Assembly: GCA_023212645.1 (NCBI GenBank)
Contig: JALBYC010000013.1
Location: 62,001-126,000 of the forward strand
Length of the DNA stretch: 64,000 nt
From: Farysia itapuensis
Lineage: Eukaryota > Basidiomycota > Ustilaginomycetes > Ustilaginales > Ustilaginaceae
Direction of reading: 5' to 3'
Part shown: piece by piece, positions 30,452-38,159 of the stretch
Numbering within the stretch: position 1 is the stretch's first letter
How the letters are laid out: each line of letters opens with the position of its first letter
Translations under genes and position numbers: made by a program
Notes under the pieces: generated by a model
Told to the model about the DNA's origin: nothing
Seen by the model: the letters and a program-made list of their open reading frames with translations, nothing else
Databases searched by the model: none

Positions 30452-30531
30452 CCATAACGCTGTAATATATGTATTCATCACTACCAAAACCAGCATCGCT
30501 GTTCTCGCACTTTGCGCATCTCTGAAGGTGC

Positions 30532-30551
30532 ATTACGGCATACGCCGTAAT
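30532..30551. repeat. 8-bp inverted repeat downstream of RPB3
   Basis: ATTACGGC and GCCGTAAT separated by ATAC, 80 bp after the RPB3 stop. Outer CTGAA/TTCAG arms could extend it with a bulge. It could be a 3' UTR hairpin or a dimeric factor site. Confidence 0.5.
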
Positions 30552-30791
30552 TTCAGGAACTTCACCATTTAGGTAGGTGAGCTTGTGAAGCTGATGGTGT
30601 TGCAAATGCATACAGGATCCATACCCGTCTCCCGAACAATCGGACCGAGAGAAGGGGATGGTCGAGACACGAGACCCGTCGGTGTTACCGAATTTCAGTG
30701 TCAGTCACACTTAGACGGAATTCCGGAGCGTAATTTGTGTCGAATTTTGTGGCAGCGTTATTCAGGTAAAAAATAGCTGAGGGCTCCATAG

Positions 30792-30837
30792 GTGGGCGAG
30801 TACGTCCTGCCTCTTCATCGAGGCACCTCCGACCCAC
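30792..30837. other. Potential structured RNA segment
   Basis: A hairpin TGCCTC-TTCATC-GAGGCA (30808-30825) is enclosed by GTGGG (30792-30796) and CCCAC (30833-30837). A further CCCAC-TGTTT-GTGGG hairpin lies at 30901-30915. I cannot match these to a known RNA family. Confidence 0.25.
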
Positions 30838-31356
30838 TTAAAATATCGAAGATGAAAGCAGTATCTCACGAGGCTGAGGTAGGCCAGACGGAGGGGACCA
30901 CCCACTGTTTGTGGGCATGTTGCTGTAGGTGGCAGGCAGCGAACGAACGCGTCGACGCGAAGTCCTATGAGAACAGGCCGGAATTTGTCCTACTCTACAG
31001 TTTTATCGCGGTACGGATGCAAAAGAGCCGAAGTTAACCGAGTCGTGCAACGACGACATTTTGCACCGCTCTTCTTGGCACGATCAAGACCCAGTGGACA
31101 AATGTACAGCGCCCAGATCAGAACAACGGCTCGGCTGAGGCAGCGTTGCCTTCGGGCGGACTTGTTACGTCCTCCCTGTCTCGCTTGCAGGAACGGCGGG
31201 CCTCGACATCCACCCACCTGATCCGCTCTTTTTCATCCAGAGCTGCAGTGTTATGCAGCAATCGTCACTCTTTCCTCGTCTCATCTCCAAACTCCGCTCC
31301 CAGTCGCTGTCCCAAATTTTGACCCTCCTCTAGCTTCGTCAAGCCCGGCAAGTCTG

Positions 31357-31363
31357 TATATAA
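31357..31363 (+). promoter_or_regulatory. TATA box of the GMC oxidoreductase gene
   Basis: TATATAA in the context CTGTATATAAGC, 65 bp upstream of the ATG at 31428. Confidence 0.5.
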
Positions 31364-31427
31364 GCAAGCTGGCAACCATGTTGTTCAAGCGGGTGTCTGT
31401 GTCGTGTCAAATACGTCTGCCATCACC

Positions 31428-33317
31428 ATGAAACTGTCCACATCCTTTGCTGCGTTGTGCAGCGCCATTGCCCTGTCCATGACTGCGGTCTTGGCGGATA
31501 TCGTCACGGATGCCGGCTCCTTGTCCGGACAGCATTACGACTACATTATCATCGGAGGGGGTCTTACGGGTCTGACAGTAGCCAACCGCTTGTCCGCCAG
31601 CTCCAACACCAGTGTGCTCGTCATCGAAGCCGGTAATGACGACCGAACCGATGAACGCGTCACTAGCTTGGATGCCTATGGCCAAGCTTTCGGCTCGGAT
31701 CTCGACTGGGCGATGCAAACGACCACGCAGGTCGGCGGCAAGTCCAAGGTGGTGCGAGGCGGAAAGACACTTGGCGGAAGTTCGAGCATCAATGGTGCCG
31801 CATGGACACGAGCTTCTTCTTCACAATATGACGCGCTAGGTATATTGATCTCCTCCGGATCTGGATGGAATTGGTCAGGTCTGCAAGGATACATGGAAAA
31901 GGCCGAGAAATTCATCCCACCAGGGCAGGCAGCGACTGCAGCTGGTGCCAAGTACACACAGTCTGCACATGGCTTCGAGGGTCCGTTGGAAATCACATTT
32001 ACAGTGGACGAGAGCCAACAGCGTCGACGTCGGATTTTGCGATATGAAGCACCAAGTAAGCGTAAACGCATGTACAGCGGACCAGGACAAGCTGCTTTTA
32101 TCACCGCCATAGAAGCCGTCCTTGGCGTCCAGCAGGTTGACGACCTTTGCGCTGGGAACGGCAACGCCGTCGCCTATACGCCAAACTCGATCCAGTCTAA
32201 TGGCCAAAGAAGCTCGTCAGCCTCCGCATACTACACCCCCGTGCAAGACAGACCAAATTTCACAGTTCTGACAGGCACCAGAGCTAGGAACTTGGTCTGG
32301 AATGACTCTTCAGACAATGTGACATCCGGCGTTGTAGTGCAGCAGAGCGCCAATGGAGCTCAGACTACTATCAACGCAAACAAGGAGATAATTCTCGCCG
32401 CTGGCGCTCTCAACACTCCCGCTATTCTCGAACGCTCCGGTGTAGGATCGTCTTCAGTGCTCAGTGCTCTCGGCGTAGATGTCAAGATCAACTTGGATGG
32501 TGTCGGCAAGAATTTGCAAGATCAAACCATGACCACGATTGGATCTGCGGCCAATGTCGATTACAGCGGCGGAGGTCCGTCAAATACCATCGGAATGCCC
32601 AATATTTATCAGATCATGGCCAACGCTACGGATGTCCGCACATACATCAACAACAACATGCGCAACTGGGCAACAGATGTTGTTAACAAAGGCGGCGCGA
32701 GCAACAAGAAGGGGTTGCTGCTGCAATGGAAGACGCTGATCTCCCTCATTTTCGACTCCAACGCTCCTCTCGTCGAGTTCTTCTTCGATACCGGCTACCC
32801 GGCAAACTCATACGGCATCGACATTTGGCCGCTTCTCCCCTTTTCGCGTGGCAGTGTCCATGCAACGACGATGGACCCTTTCACAAACCCTACGGTCAAC
32901 CCCAACTATTTCGGCGTTCCGATCGACCTCGACATTCAAGTCGCGTCCTTGCGCTCTGGTCGTCGCGTCTTGCAAGACAACAATGTGAAATCCTTGACTT
33001 ACAACGGAGAGACAAAACCGGGCTTCAGCACAGTACCTGATGGTTCTCACCATGGCTCTTACTCCCGCTGGTCGAAGTGGATCTTTGGCCAAAGCGGGAA
33101 CAGCGACGGCTTCTCCGCCGTCTCTCATCAAATTGGAACCACTGCTATGCTCCCACAAGCTCTTGGCGGAGTAGTCGATAGCAATTTCAAGGTCTACCAG
33201 ACCAGCAATGTCCGAGTGGTGGATGCAAGCGTACTGCCCATCGAGCTCTCAGCGCATCTCAGCAGCAGCCTGTACGGTGTCGCTGAAAAAGCAGCAGACA
33301 CGATTCTGGCGTTGTAG
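31428..33317 (+). CDS. Secreted GMC oxidoreductase (glucose-methanol-choline family)
   Basis: FAD-dependent oxidase or dehydrogenase of sugar or alcohol substrates, 629 residues as one frame. The ATG at 31428 gives a clear signal peptide (KLSTSFAALCSAIALSMTAVLA). The Rossmann FAD motif is YDYIIIGGGLTGLTVANRL, the GMC signature 1 is GKTLGGSSSINGAAWTR, and signature 2 is GALNTPAILERSGVGSS. Both active-site histidines appear present: the first in SHQIGTTAMLP, the second in ELSAHLSSSLYG. Several N-glycosylation sequons fit extracellular export. An odd basic stretch (DESQQRRRRILRYEAPSKRK), coded at about 32009-32068, interrupts an otherwise normal motif EITFT..MYSGPGQAAF. It may be an insertion or a missed splicing event, but no in-frame GT-AG pair removes it cleanly. 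The substrate cannot be told; aryl-alcohol or glucose oxidase-like is possible. Confidence 0.88.
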   Translation: MKLSTSFAALCSAIALSMTAVLADIVTDAGSLSGQHYDYIIIGGGLTGLTVANRLSASSNTSVLVIEAGNDDRTDERVTSLDAYGQAFGSDLDWAMQTTTQVGGKSKVVRGGKTLGGSSSINGAAWTRASSSQYDALGILISSGSGWNWSGLQGYMEKAEKFIPPGQAATAAGAKYTQSAHGFEGPLEITFTVDESQQRRRRILRYEAPSKRKRMYSGPGQAAFITAIEAVLGVQQVDDLCAGNGNAVAYTPNSIQSNGQRSSSASAYYTPVQDRPNFTVLTGTRARNLVWNDSSDNVTSGVVVQQSANGAQTTINANKEIILAAGALNTPAILERSGVGSSSVLSALGVDVKINLDGVGKNLQDQTMTTIGSAANVDYSGGGPSNTIGMPNIYQIMANATDVRTYINNNMRNWATDVVNKGGASNKKGLLLQWKTLISLIFDSNAPLVEFFFDTGYPANSYGIDIWPLLPFSRGSVHATTMDPFTNPTVNPNYFGVPIDLDIQVASLRSGRRVLQDNNVKSLTYNGETKPGFSTVPDGSHHGSYSRWSKWIFGQSGNSDGFSAVSHQIGTTAMLPQALGGVVDSNFKVYQTSNVRVVDASVLPIELSAHLSSSLYGVAEKAADTILAL

Positions 33318-33431
33318 ATTTCCCATGTATCCCACTAATATATACCACAAGCAGCTGTAGCATCACGATAGGACAATATTTTGCAGTTCCGCCGTTCTCG
33401 TTTGAATTTGATAGGAGGAGGTGAGGATAGT

Positions 33432-34054
33432 TTACTTGGCCCGCTTTTCGGCGCCTTCTTCATCGTCTGCTGCCTTTCGTTTACTACCGGCAGAGTCTCC
33501 CGCACCCGATGGATCCTCCTCTTCATCCTCATCCGTGACTGTATCAAAGAAAGACAGTTGAGAATTCTTCTTACGAGGGCTCCAAATGGGACGAGAAAGA
33601 ACTTACCAGGGTCGTCTTCTTCGTCTTGGTCTTCCTCAAAGTCCTCATCTTCCTCCTCATCCTCGTCGTGCTGTGGTGTGAAGAAATGAATCAAGAGTGA
33701 GCATAGATGAGTAGCCAGAAGCTTGGATCACGCACGTACCTCTTCTAGAAGATAAGAGAGACCTGGTTCCTCGCCTTTGCCATCGGCAGCTTCTCCCTGA
33801 GGAGCCTTTTCGTCATCGTCTTCCTCGTCGTCGTCATCTTCATCATCCTCCTCATCGTCATCCTCATCATACTCTTCGTCGTCCTCGTCTTCATCCTCGT
33901 CTTCGTCTTCATCTGCTGCGTCTGCTTGCTGTCCAGCGGCGGTGCTCTTCGAGCTTTTGGGGTCGACACCTTCAGAGGTGGAGTCATGGGACTTGACACC
34001 GTTCTGGTCTGCCTTGCCAGCTGCTGTAGAGCTGTTAGTTTCCGTGTCGGCCAT
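33432..34054 (-). CDS. Acidic nuclear protein, possible histone-chaperone-like
   Basis: Three exons: 33740-34054, 33607-33670 and 33432-33538, giving 161 residues. Donors are GTACGT and GTAAGT, acceptors CACAG and ACAG, phases 0 and 1. After a Ser/Lys-containing N-terminus comes one of the longest Asp/Glu runs in the window (residues about 48-85), then the hydrophobic island LSYLLEE, another acidic run (HDEDEEEDEDFEEDQDEEDD), and a basic end SKRKAADDEEGAEKRAK that looks like a bipartite nuclear signal. The layout recalls prothymosin-like or histone-chaperone proteins, but there is no CHZ or NAP motif, so function is unassigned. The GAT/GAG-rich DNA makes length changes between strains likely. 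Confidence 0.75.
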
Positions 34055-34405
34055 GACGATTCGCGCTCGAATTTAGTGAAGAAAGGGGATATATGGTGTG
34101 CGACAATGAGCTGTACAACATCGCCACCCGCTGTTGAGGCAATACGAGAGTAGACATTCCAATTCCCCTTCCGACAGGCGAGACGGCTCGTGCGCGCTCT
34201 CATCGTGCCGTGCATTCTGCACTCCACGTACTCCACTCCCAGACGGACTCCCGCTGCACGGACGTGTTAAATTACAAGACATAGCCCATCGTGTATAAGT
34301 GTACGCGTGTATATAGCGTGTATATCGTGTATATGTGTATATCGTGTATACGTGTATCGTGTATAGTGTATACGTGTATGTATGATGACGAGGGGTCGAG
34401 CGCAC
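34055..34405. other. Intergenic: promoter of the acidic-protein gene, includes TGTATA-type repeat
   Basis: Between two minus-strand genes; besides the repeat at 34290-34383 nothing is recognised. Confidence 0.45.
34290..34383. repeat. Imperfect GTGTATA-type minisatellite
   Basis: Roughly a dozen variants of CGTGTATA, GTGTATAT and GTATACGT follow one another over about 95 bp. It lies just downstream of the DUF4385 gene stop and about 240-330 bp upstream of the acidic-protein start. It is not telomeric (no TTAGGG). Confidence 0.7.
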
Positions 34406-35119
34406 TCATCTTGCGTCAGACAAGGCTTGCGCGACTTGGGGATCTTCTGGTAACGGGGTTGGGACTGTTTGGCACCATGCTTGATGCTTAGTGCGCATTT
34501 CGACGTATTTGACATGCGTCCATACTTTTTCGTCGAGACAAGCCTTGAAGATGGCCGCCGCTTGGACTTTGTCCTGATCCTGATCCGCAACGTCCAGTCT
34601 TGGGATCTGTTTCCCTCTCTGACTTTGTGGGGTGTGTTTCCTGCCGTCGCGGGGAGGGGGGTCTACGTACTTCTTGCCGCCCTTGTGATTTGCATACCTT
34701 CTGGCACGGGTGAAGCCCATCTGGATAAATTTCCTCGCCAGATCCGCTCCGACGAAGTCGTTTTCTTCGACATAGCTCTCGAACATGGAGAACAGCTTCT
34801 GGCTGGACTCTGTTGCTATAGCGGGATTCTTGAATCTCCAGTGGGGGGTCATTTCCGACTTGTACGGCTCTACCATCAAGACACCTTGCTCCCCTATGCC
34901 GGTTCGGTAGAGCTGCTGATGAGTCCGCAGGTTCAGCTGCTTGTACGGCAGCCCATAAGGGAACCTTGTGCTACCTCTCTTCGACGATGCTGATGAAGAA
35001 GTGTGATCGTTCGTGTCGGGATCTGCAAGTTTTTGACGCTTGTTGGGAGATGTGAAGCTCTGTGCCGCAGATTGGCTCTGTGAGGACCTCACTGAGGAGC
35101 TCGCTCGCGTCGAGACCAT
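34406..35119 (-). CDS. DUF4385-family protein
   Basis: 237 residues, intronless. The open frame continues up to 35518, overlapping the divergent transporter gene, but the ATG at 35119 (MVSTRASSSVRSSQS) is the sensible start. The first 50 residues are Ser-rich with a basic KRQKL patch. The rest matches the DUF4385 family: RFPYGLPYKQLNLRTHQQLY, then GEQGVLMVEPYKSEMTPHWRF, DFVGADLARKFIQMGFTRARRYANHKGGKKY, and a C-terminal helix AAAIFKACLDEKVWTHVKYVEM. The function of this family is not known; its Arg/Lys/Tyr-rich core suggests nucleic-acid or phosphate contact, but that is inference. It is divergent from the MFS gene, with 242 bp between starts. Confidence 0.85.
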   Translation of the reverse strand: MVSTRASSSVRSSQSQSAAQSFTSPNKRQKLADPDTNDHTSSSASSKRGSTRFPYGLPYKQLNLRTHQQLYRTGIGEQGVLMVEPYKSEMTPHWRFKNPAIATESSQKLFSMFESYVEENDFVGADLARKFIQMGFTRARRYANHKGGKKYVDPPPRDGRKHTPQSQRGKQIPRLDVADQDQDKVQAAAIFKACLDEKVWTHVKYVEMRTKHQAWCQTVPTPLPEDPQVAQALSDAR

Positions 35120-35361
35120 AGAGCCAAGAATTTTGATGTGTCCACCCACAGCACCACCATATCGTATTGAGAACATCGCCCACACGGCCACACGGCGGGC
35201 TACAAAAAGGTGGAGGCCCACTTCAGGGATGACCAATATCTGCGCTTCGGTTATACGCGGCCGCGTCGCGCTATTTTTTCGGCATGGGGTCAATGTTCGC
35301 GTGGTGAATCTGCTTGATTTGGTCTGTCCGAGCTCGTTCGAGCTCACCACTTTCAGACAAG

Positions 35362-36858
35362 ATGTCAGAGCCACCGAGACCATCATCGCCGCAGAACTCT
35401 CACAGGATGCAGCAGGATGATAGGGCGAACGCAGACGAAACAGAGCATCGCGGCCCCTCAACGCCTCTGCCGAAGATGCAGCTCTTCGTGCTGTGTCTAA
35501 TGCGAACGACAGAGCCAATGTCCTATACGGTCATATTCCCCTTTGTCAGTCAGATGCTTCACGAGAACCTACCAGACGTTCCAATAGACCAATTGGGCTA
35601 CTACGCAGGCCTCGTCGAGTCGACATTTGCATTCGTGCAGTTCATGACAATATTCTTTTGGGGTCGATTGTCCGACCGTATTGGCCGCAAGCCAGTGCTG
35701 TTATTCGGCCTGCTCGGCACATTCTTATCGGTGAATTGCTTCGGATTAGCCAAGAGTCTGCCGGCTATGATCATTGCTCGTTCTATCTCCGGTCTTATGA
35801 ACGGCAACATTGCCGTACTCAAAAGTGTGCTGGCAGAGATCACAGATGAAACAAACCAAGCGCGCGCGTTCAGCCTGATACCGATGTGCTTCGCTATTGG
35901 CTCTATAGTTGGAAGCTCGATCGGTGGATATCTGGCACATCCAGCGGAAACCTTCCCAAGTGTCTTTGGTGACTGGCAATTCTTTGTAAATAACCCTTTC
36001 TACCTGCCATGCGCAGTCACGAGTCTACTGAATCTGGCAGCCATATTGCTGGGCACGCTTTTCCTAAAAGAGACTCTGCCTAAGAAGAGCCAACCCAAGT
36101 CAACAGCAGCAGATCAGCACAACGGGGATGAACAGGAACGACAGCCACTGCTGGCTTCCTCGGTTCCTGAGGGAGAACTTAAACGACCGCCTCTTCGCTC
36201 GCTTTTGACCGTGCAGATTCGTCGCATCCTGGGCACACAATTTTGTCTCAACTTTATGAATGCCTGTCACGCAGCGTTACTGCCATTGTTCTGCTACGAA
36301 ACAATCAGCAACGGCGGTCTCGGATTCTCCAACTCAGACATTGGCAATGTCCTGGCAGTGAACGGTATCTTTACCATTGTGGTGCAAGTGGTCGTGTTTC
36401 CAAGCTTAGAGAGACGGCTGGGCGGGCCTCTGCGAGTATACCAACGAGTGACAATGTTTCTGCCATTGGTATGGATCTGTCTGCCGCTAGCTCATGTGTT
36501 GGCGCGGAAAACAGAGGGCAAGCTTGGCCCAGTGCTGGCGATCGCAGCAGCAATTATCTTCAAGGGCACGAGCAATATGTCGATCGTTTGCTCCAACCTG
36601 CTGGTCAATAATTCGGCGCCGACCCGCAGCTCGCTGGGCGCACTGAACGGCGTTTCTCAAATGTGTGGCTCACTGAGCAGAACCATTGGACCCACATTCA
36701 GCACCAGCTTGTTTGCCTTTTCCACCAGCCGACATTTGCTAGATGGCCAATTGAGCTGGCTCATCATGTGGATGATTGCCGCAGCGACCTGGCTTCTCAC
36801 TCTTCAAGTTCAAGCTCCCGCAGTCGCTCCTTGGCGCCAACAGGGACATTCTAGTTGA
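35362..36858 (+). CDS. Major facilitator superfamily transporter
   Basis: 498 residues, intronless. The ATG at 35362 (MSEPPRPSSPQ) is chosen as the first true ATG of the frame. A cytosolic N-tail of about 40 residues precedes the first membrane helix, which begins MQLFVLCLMRTTEPMSYTVIFPF. MFS motif A is WGRLSDRIGRKPVLLFG between helices 2 and 3. A charged central loop (KKSQPKSTAADQHNGDEQER) separates two six-helix halves, ending with a hydrophobic helix WLIMWMIAAATWLLTL. This pattern resembles the fungal drug:H+ antiporter or ZIF/tetracycline-resistance-like group seen next to metabolite genes. The substrate is unknown; no biosynthetic cluster surrounds it. Confidence 0.9.
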   Translation: MSEPPRPSSPQNSHRMQQDDRANADETEHRGPSTPLPKMQLFVLCLMRTTEPMSYTVIFPFVSQMLHENLPDVPIDQLGYYAGLVESTFAFVQFMTIFFWGRLSDRIGRKPVLLFGLLGTFLSVNCFGLAKSLPAMIIARSISGLMNGNIAVLKSVLAEITDETNQARAFSLIPMCFAIGSIVGSSIGGYLAHPAETFPSVFGDWQFFVNNPFYLPCAVTSLLNLAAILLGTLFLKETLPKKSQPKSTAADQHNGDEQERQPLLASSVPEGELKRPPLRSLLTVQIRRILGTQFCLNFMNACHAALLPLFCYETISNGGLGFSNSDIGNVLAVNGIFTIVVQVVVFPSLERRLGGPLRVYQRVTMFLPLVWICLPLAHVLARKTEGKLGPVLAIAAAIIFKGTSNMSIVCSNLLVNNSAPTRSSLGALNGVSQMCGSLSRTIGPTFSTSLFAFSTSRHLLDGQLSWLIMWMIAAATWLLTLQVQAPAVAPWRQQGHSS

Positions 36859-38159
36859 CGCATGCATAAACGGTCTCGAAGTACTCGACGTGTACCTCGT
36901 CCGGCCCTCGAAAAGTGGAAGCTCAAGAACTCATAGACCTATTAAACGTCGTGAACGTCGTGAACTCAACATATTTACATTGTTAGACAACAAAACTGCC
37001 ATATCGGGAAATTTTGGATGAACACGAAATAAAAGCGCGCTAAAGGTCAACTCCGAACCCGGTTAAGATTATGAGCAGCTGTCAGGCGCTTAAATTTGTA
37101 TTCGTTTTGCATGCGGAAGCCGATCATTGATCGACGTAGATTATCAGTTCACCTTGCGGCGCTCAAATTTCAGATCAAGTCTGGCCCGCCCCTAGCCATT
37201 GACCTGCACGCACCGCTAGGATAGATGCTGCATAAACACTGCCCGCTCAAGCCATTTTCGACCCGCCTCGGCCCCCCCTGTGATAAGCCACGCTGTCGTG
37301 CGTTCTGAGTATCGTGCACATAAAGCCATGAAGAAAAGCTTTGCGGATATAAATCAGCATGAGACAGCTGAGTCATTGAACGCCACCGAAATTAGGACTC
37401 TTCGGACGGGCAAAGTAGAAGACAGAGCTTGTGAAGCACGTTCGAGAGTCGTGAGCCGTACACAAGCTGGTGCAAAAGCTTGTTGGGTAAGAAGCCAAGC
37501 CTTTCTGCGCTGTGAGAATCACACATAGCCGCTAGTTTCTGTCTTACGGCTCAGCTGTTAGTGCGGCTCTTCGGGAACTGATGAGTTACGCGAGTAGTGG
37601 TTCGAAATTTAGCCGGCCGCGATGGTGATGAGCTTACATGCCCTGACGCAGTGAGCTCATCCATGACTCGCTTGTTGCTTCGTTCTAGAAGCTCCTTCGT
37701 CGACCTGCGCTAAAATGCACCAAGCTTCAACCGGCGTTTCCCCAACTTTGAAACGTTTTTCAAGCCCTATCTGGTTCGCTTAGGTGCATTGTCGGTGTTG
37801 ACATTTGCGTGTTGCTCTACCGGCAATTCAATTTTTGAATGACAGAATGCCTCCGCTCGTGGCCCTGTCCTTCGGTTCGGGTAGCATCATCATTATCTAC
37901 TTTGAACAAGATCCCCACTGCTTCGTTCCTTGCCAGGCCTCTCCTCTCCCTTTCTTGACCTTTTCCTCGCCAAGACTTCCATCCCGACCTTCAAGCTCTG
38001 ACTCTGAGACACTTTTTCGGCTAAGCCTGGTCATCTTCAGCACTGCCCGTCACCTACACCTGCTCCTACGCTCATCACCATCACCCTCACCAACTCCGCG
38101 AAACCAGTACTTTCATTGCGCAAGCACTACAAACACAGCAACGCTGAGCAACCTTTAAG
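36859..38159. other. Long intergenic/upstream region (1.3 kb) with CT-rich leader
   Basis: The largest gap in the window. The first part is AT-richer with no gene. From about 37900 to 38150 the plus strand is C/T-rich, as in long fungal 5' leaders. It carries an upstream frame at 37847-38158, listed separately. A GGTTCGAA near 37597 is not part of a tRNA. Confidence 0.5.
37847..38158 (+). other. Upstream open reading frame, 103 codons
   Basis: Starts at an ATG in the context CAGAATGC and ends with TAA one nucleotide before the main ATG at 38160. The predicted peptide is Ser/Pro/Leu-rich and looks like translated CT-rich leader. If transcription starts upstream of 37847, this frame would strongly affect translation of the main protein; if it starts later, it is irrelevant. 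Confidence 0.4.

Larger units (their letters stand above)
30452..31427. other. Intergenic about 1 kb: RPB3 3' flank, structured segment, GMC promoter
   Basis: No coding frame of substance. It contains an 8-bp inverted repeat (30532-30551), a cluster of GC-rich hairpins (about 30790-30930), and a TATA box (31357-31363), each listed separately. No tRNA or 5S gene seen. Confidence 0.5.

Noticed and set aside
34290..34383. Telomere-like repeat
   Set aside because: The units are GTGTATA-like, not TTAGGG, and the flanks are ordinary genes.
37550..37625. GGTTCGAA resembling a tRNA T-loop
   Set aside because: The flanking bases do not form a T-stem, and no acceptor stem, D-arm or anticodon arm can be drawn around it.
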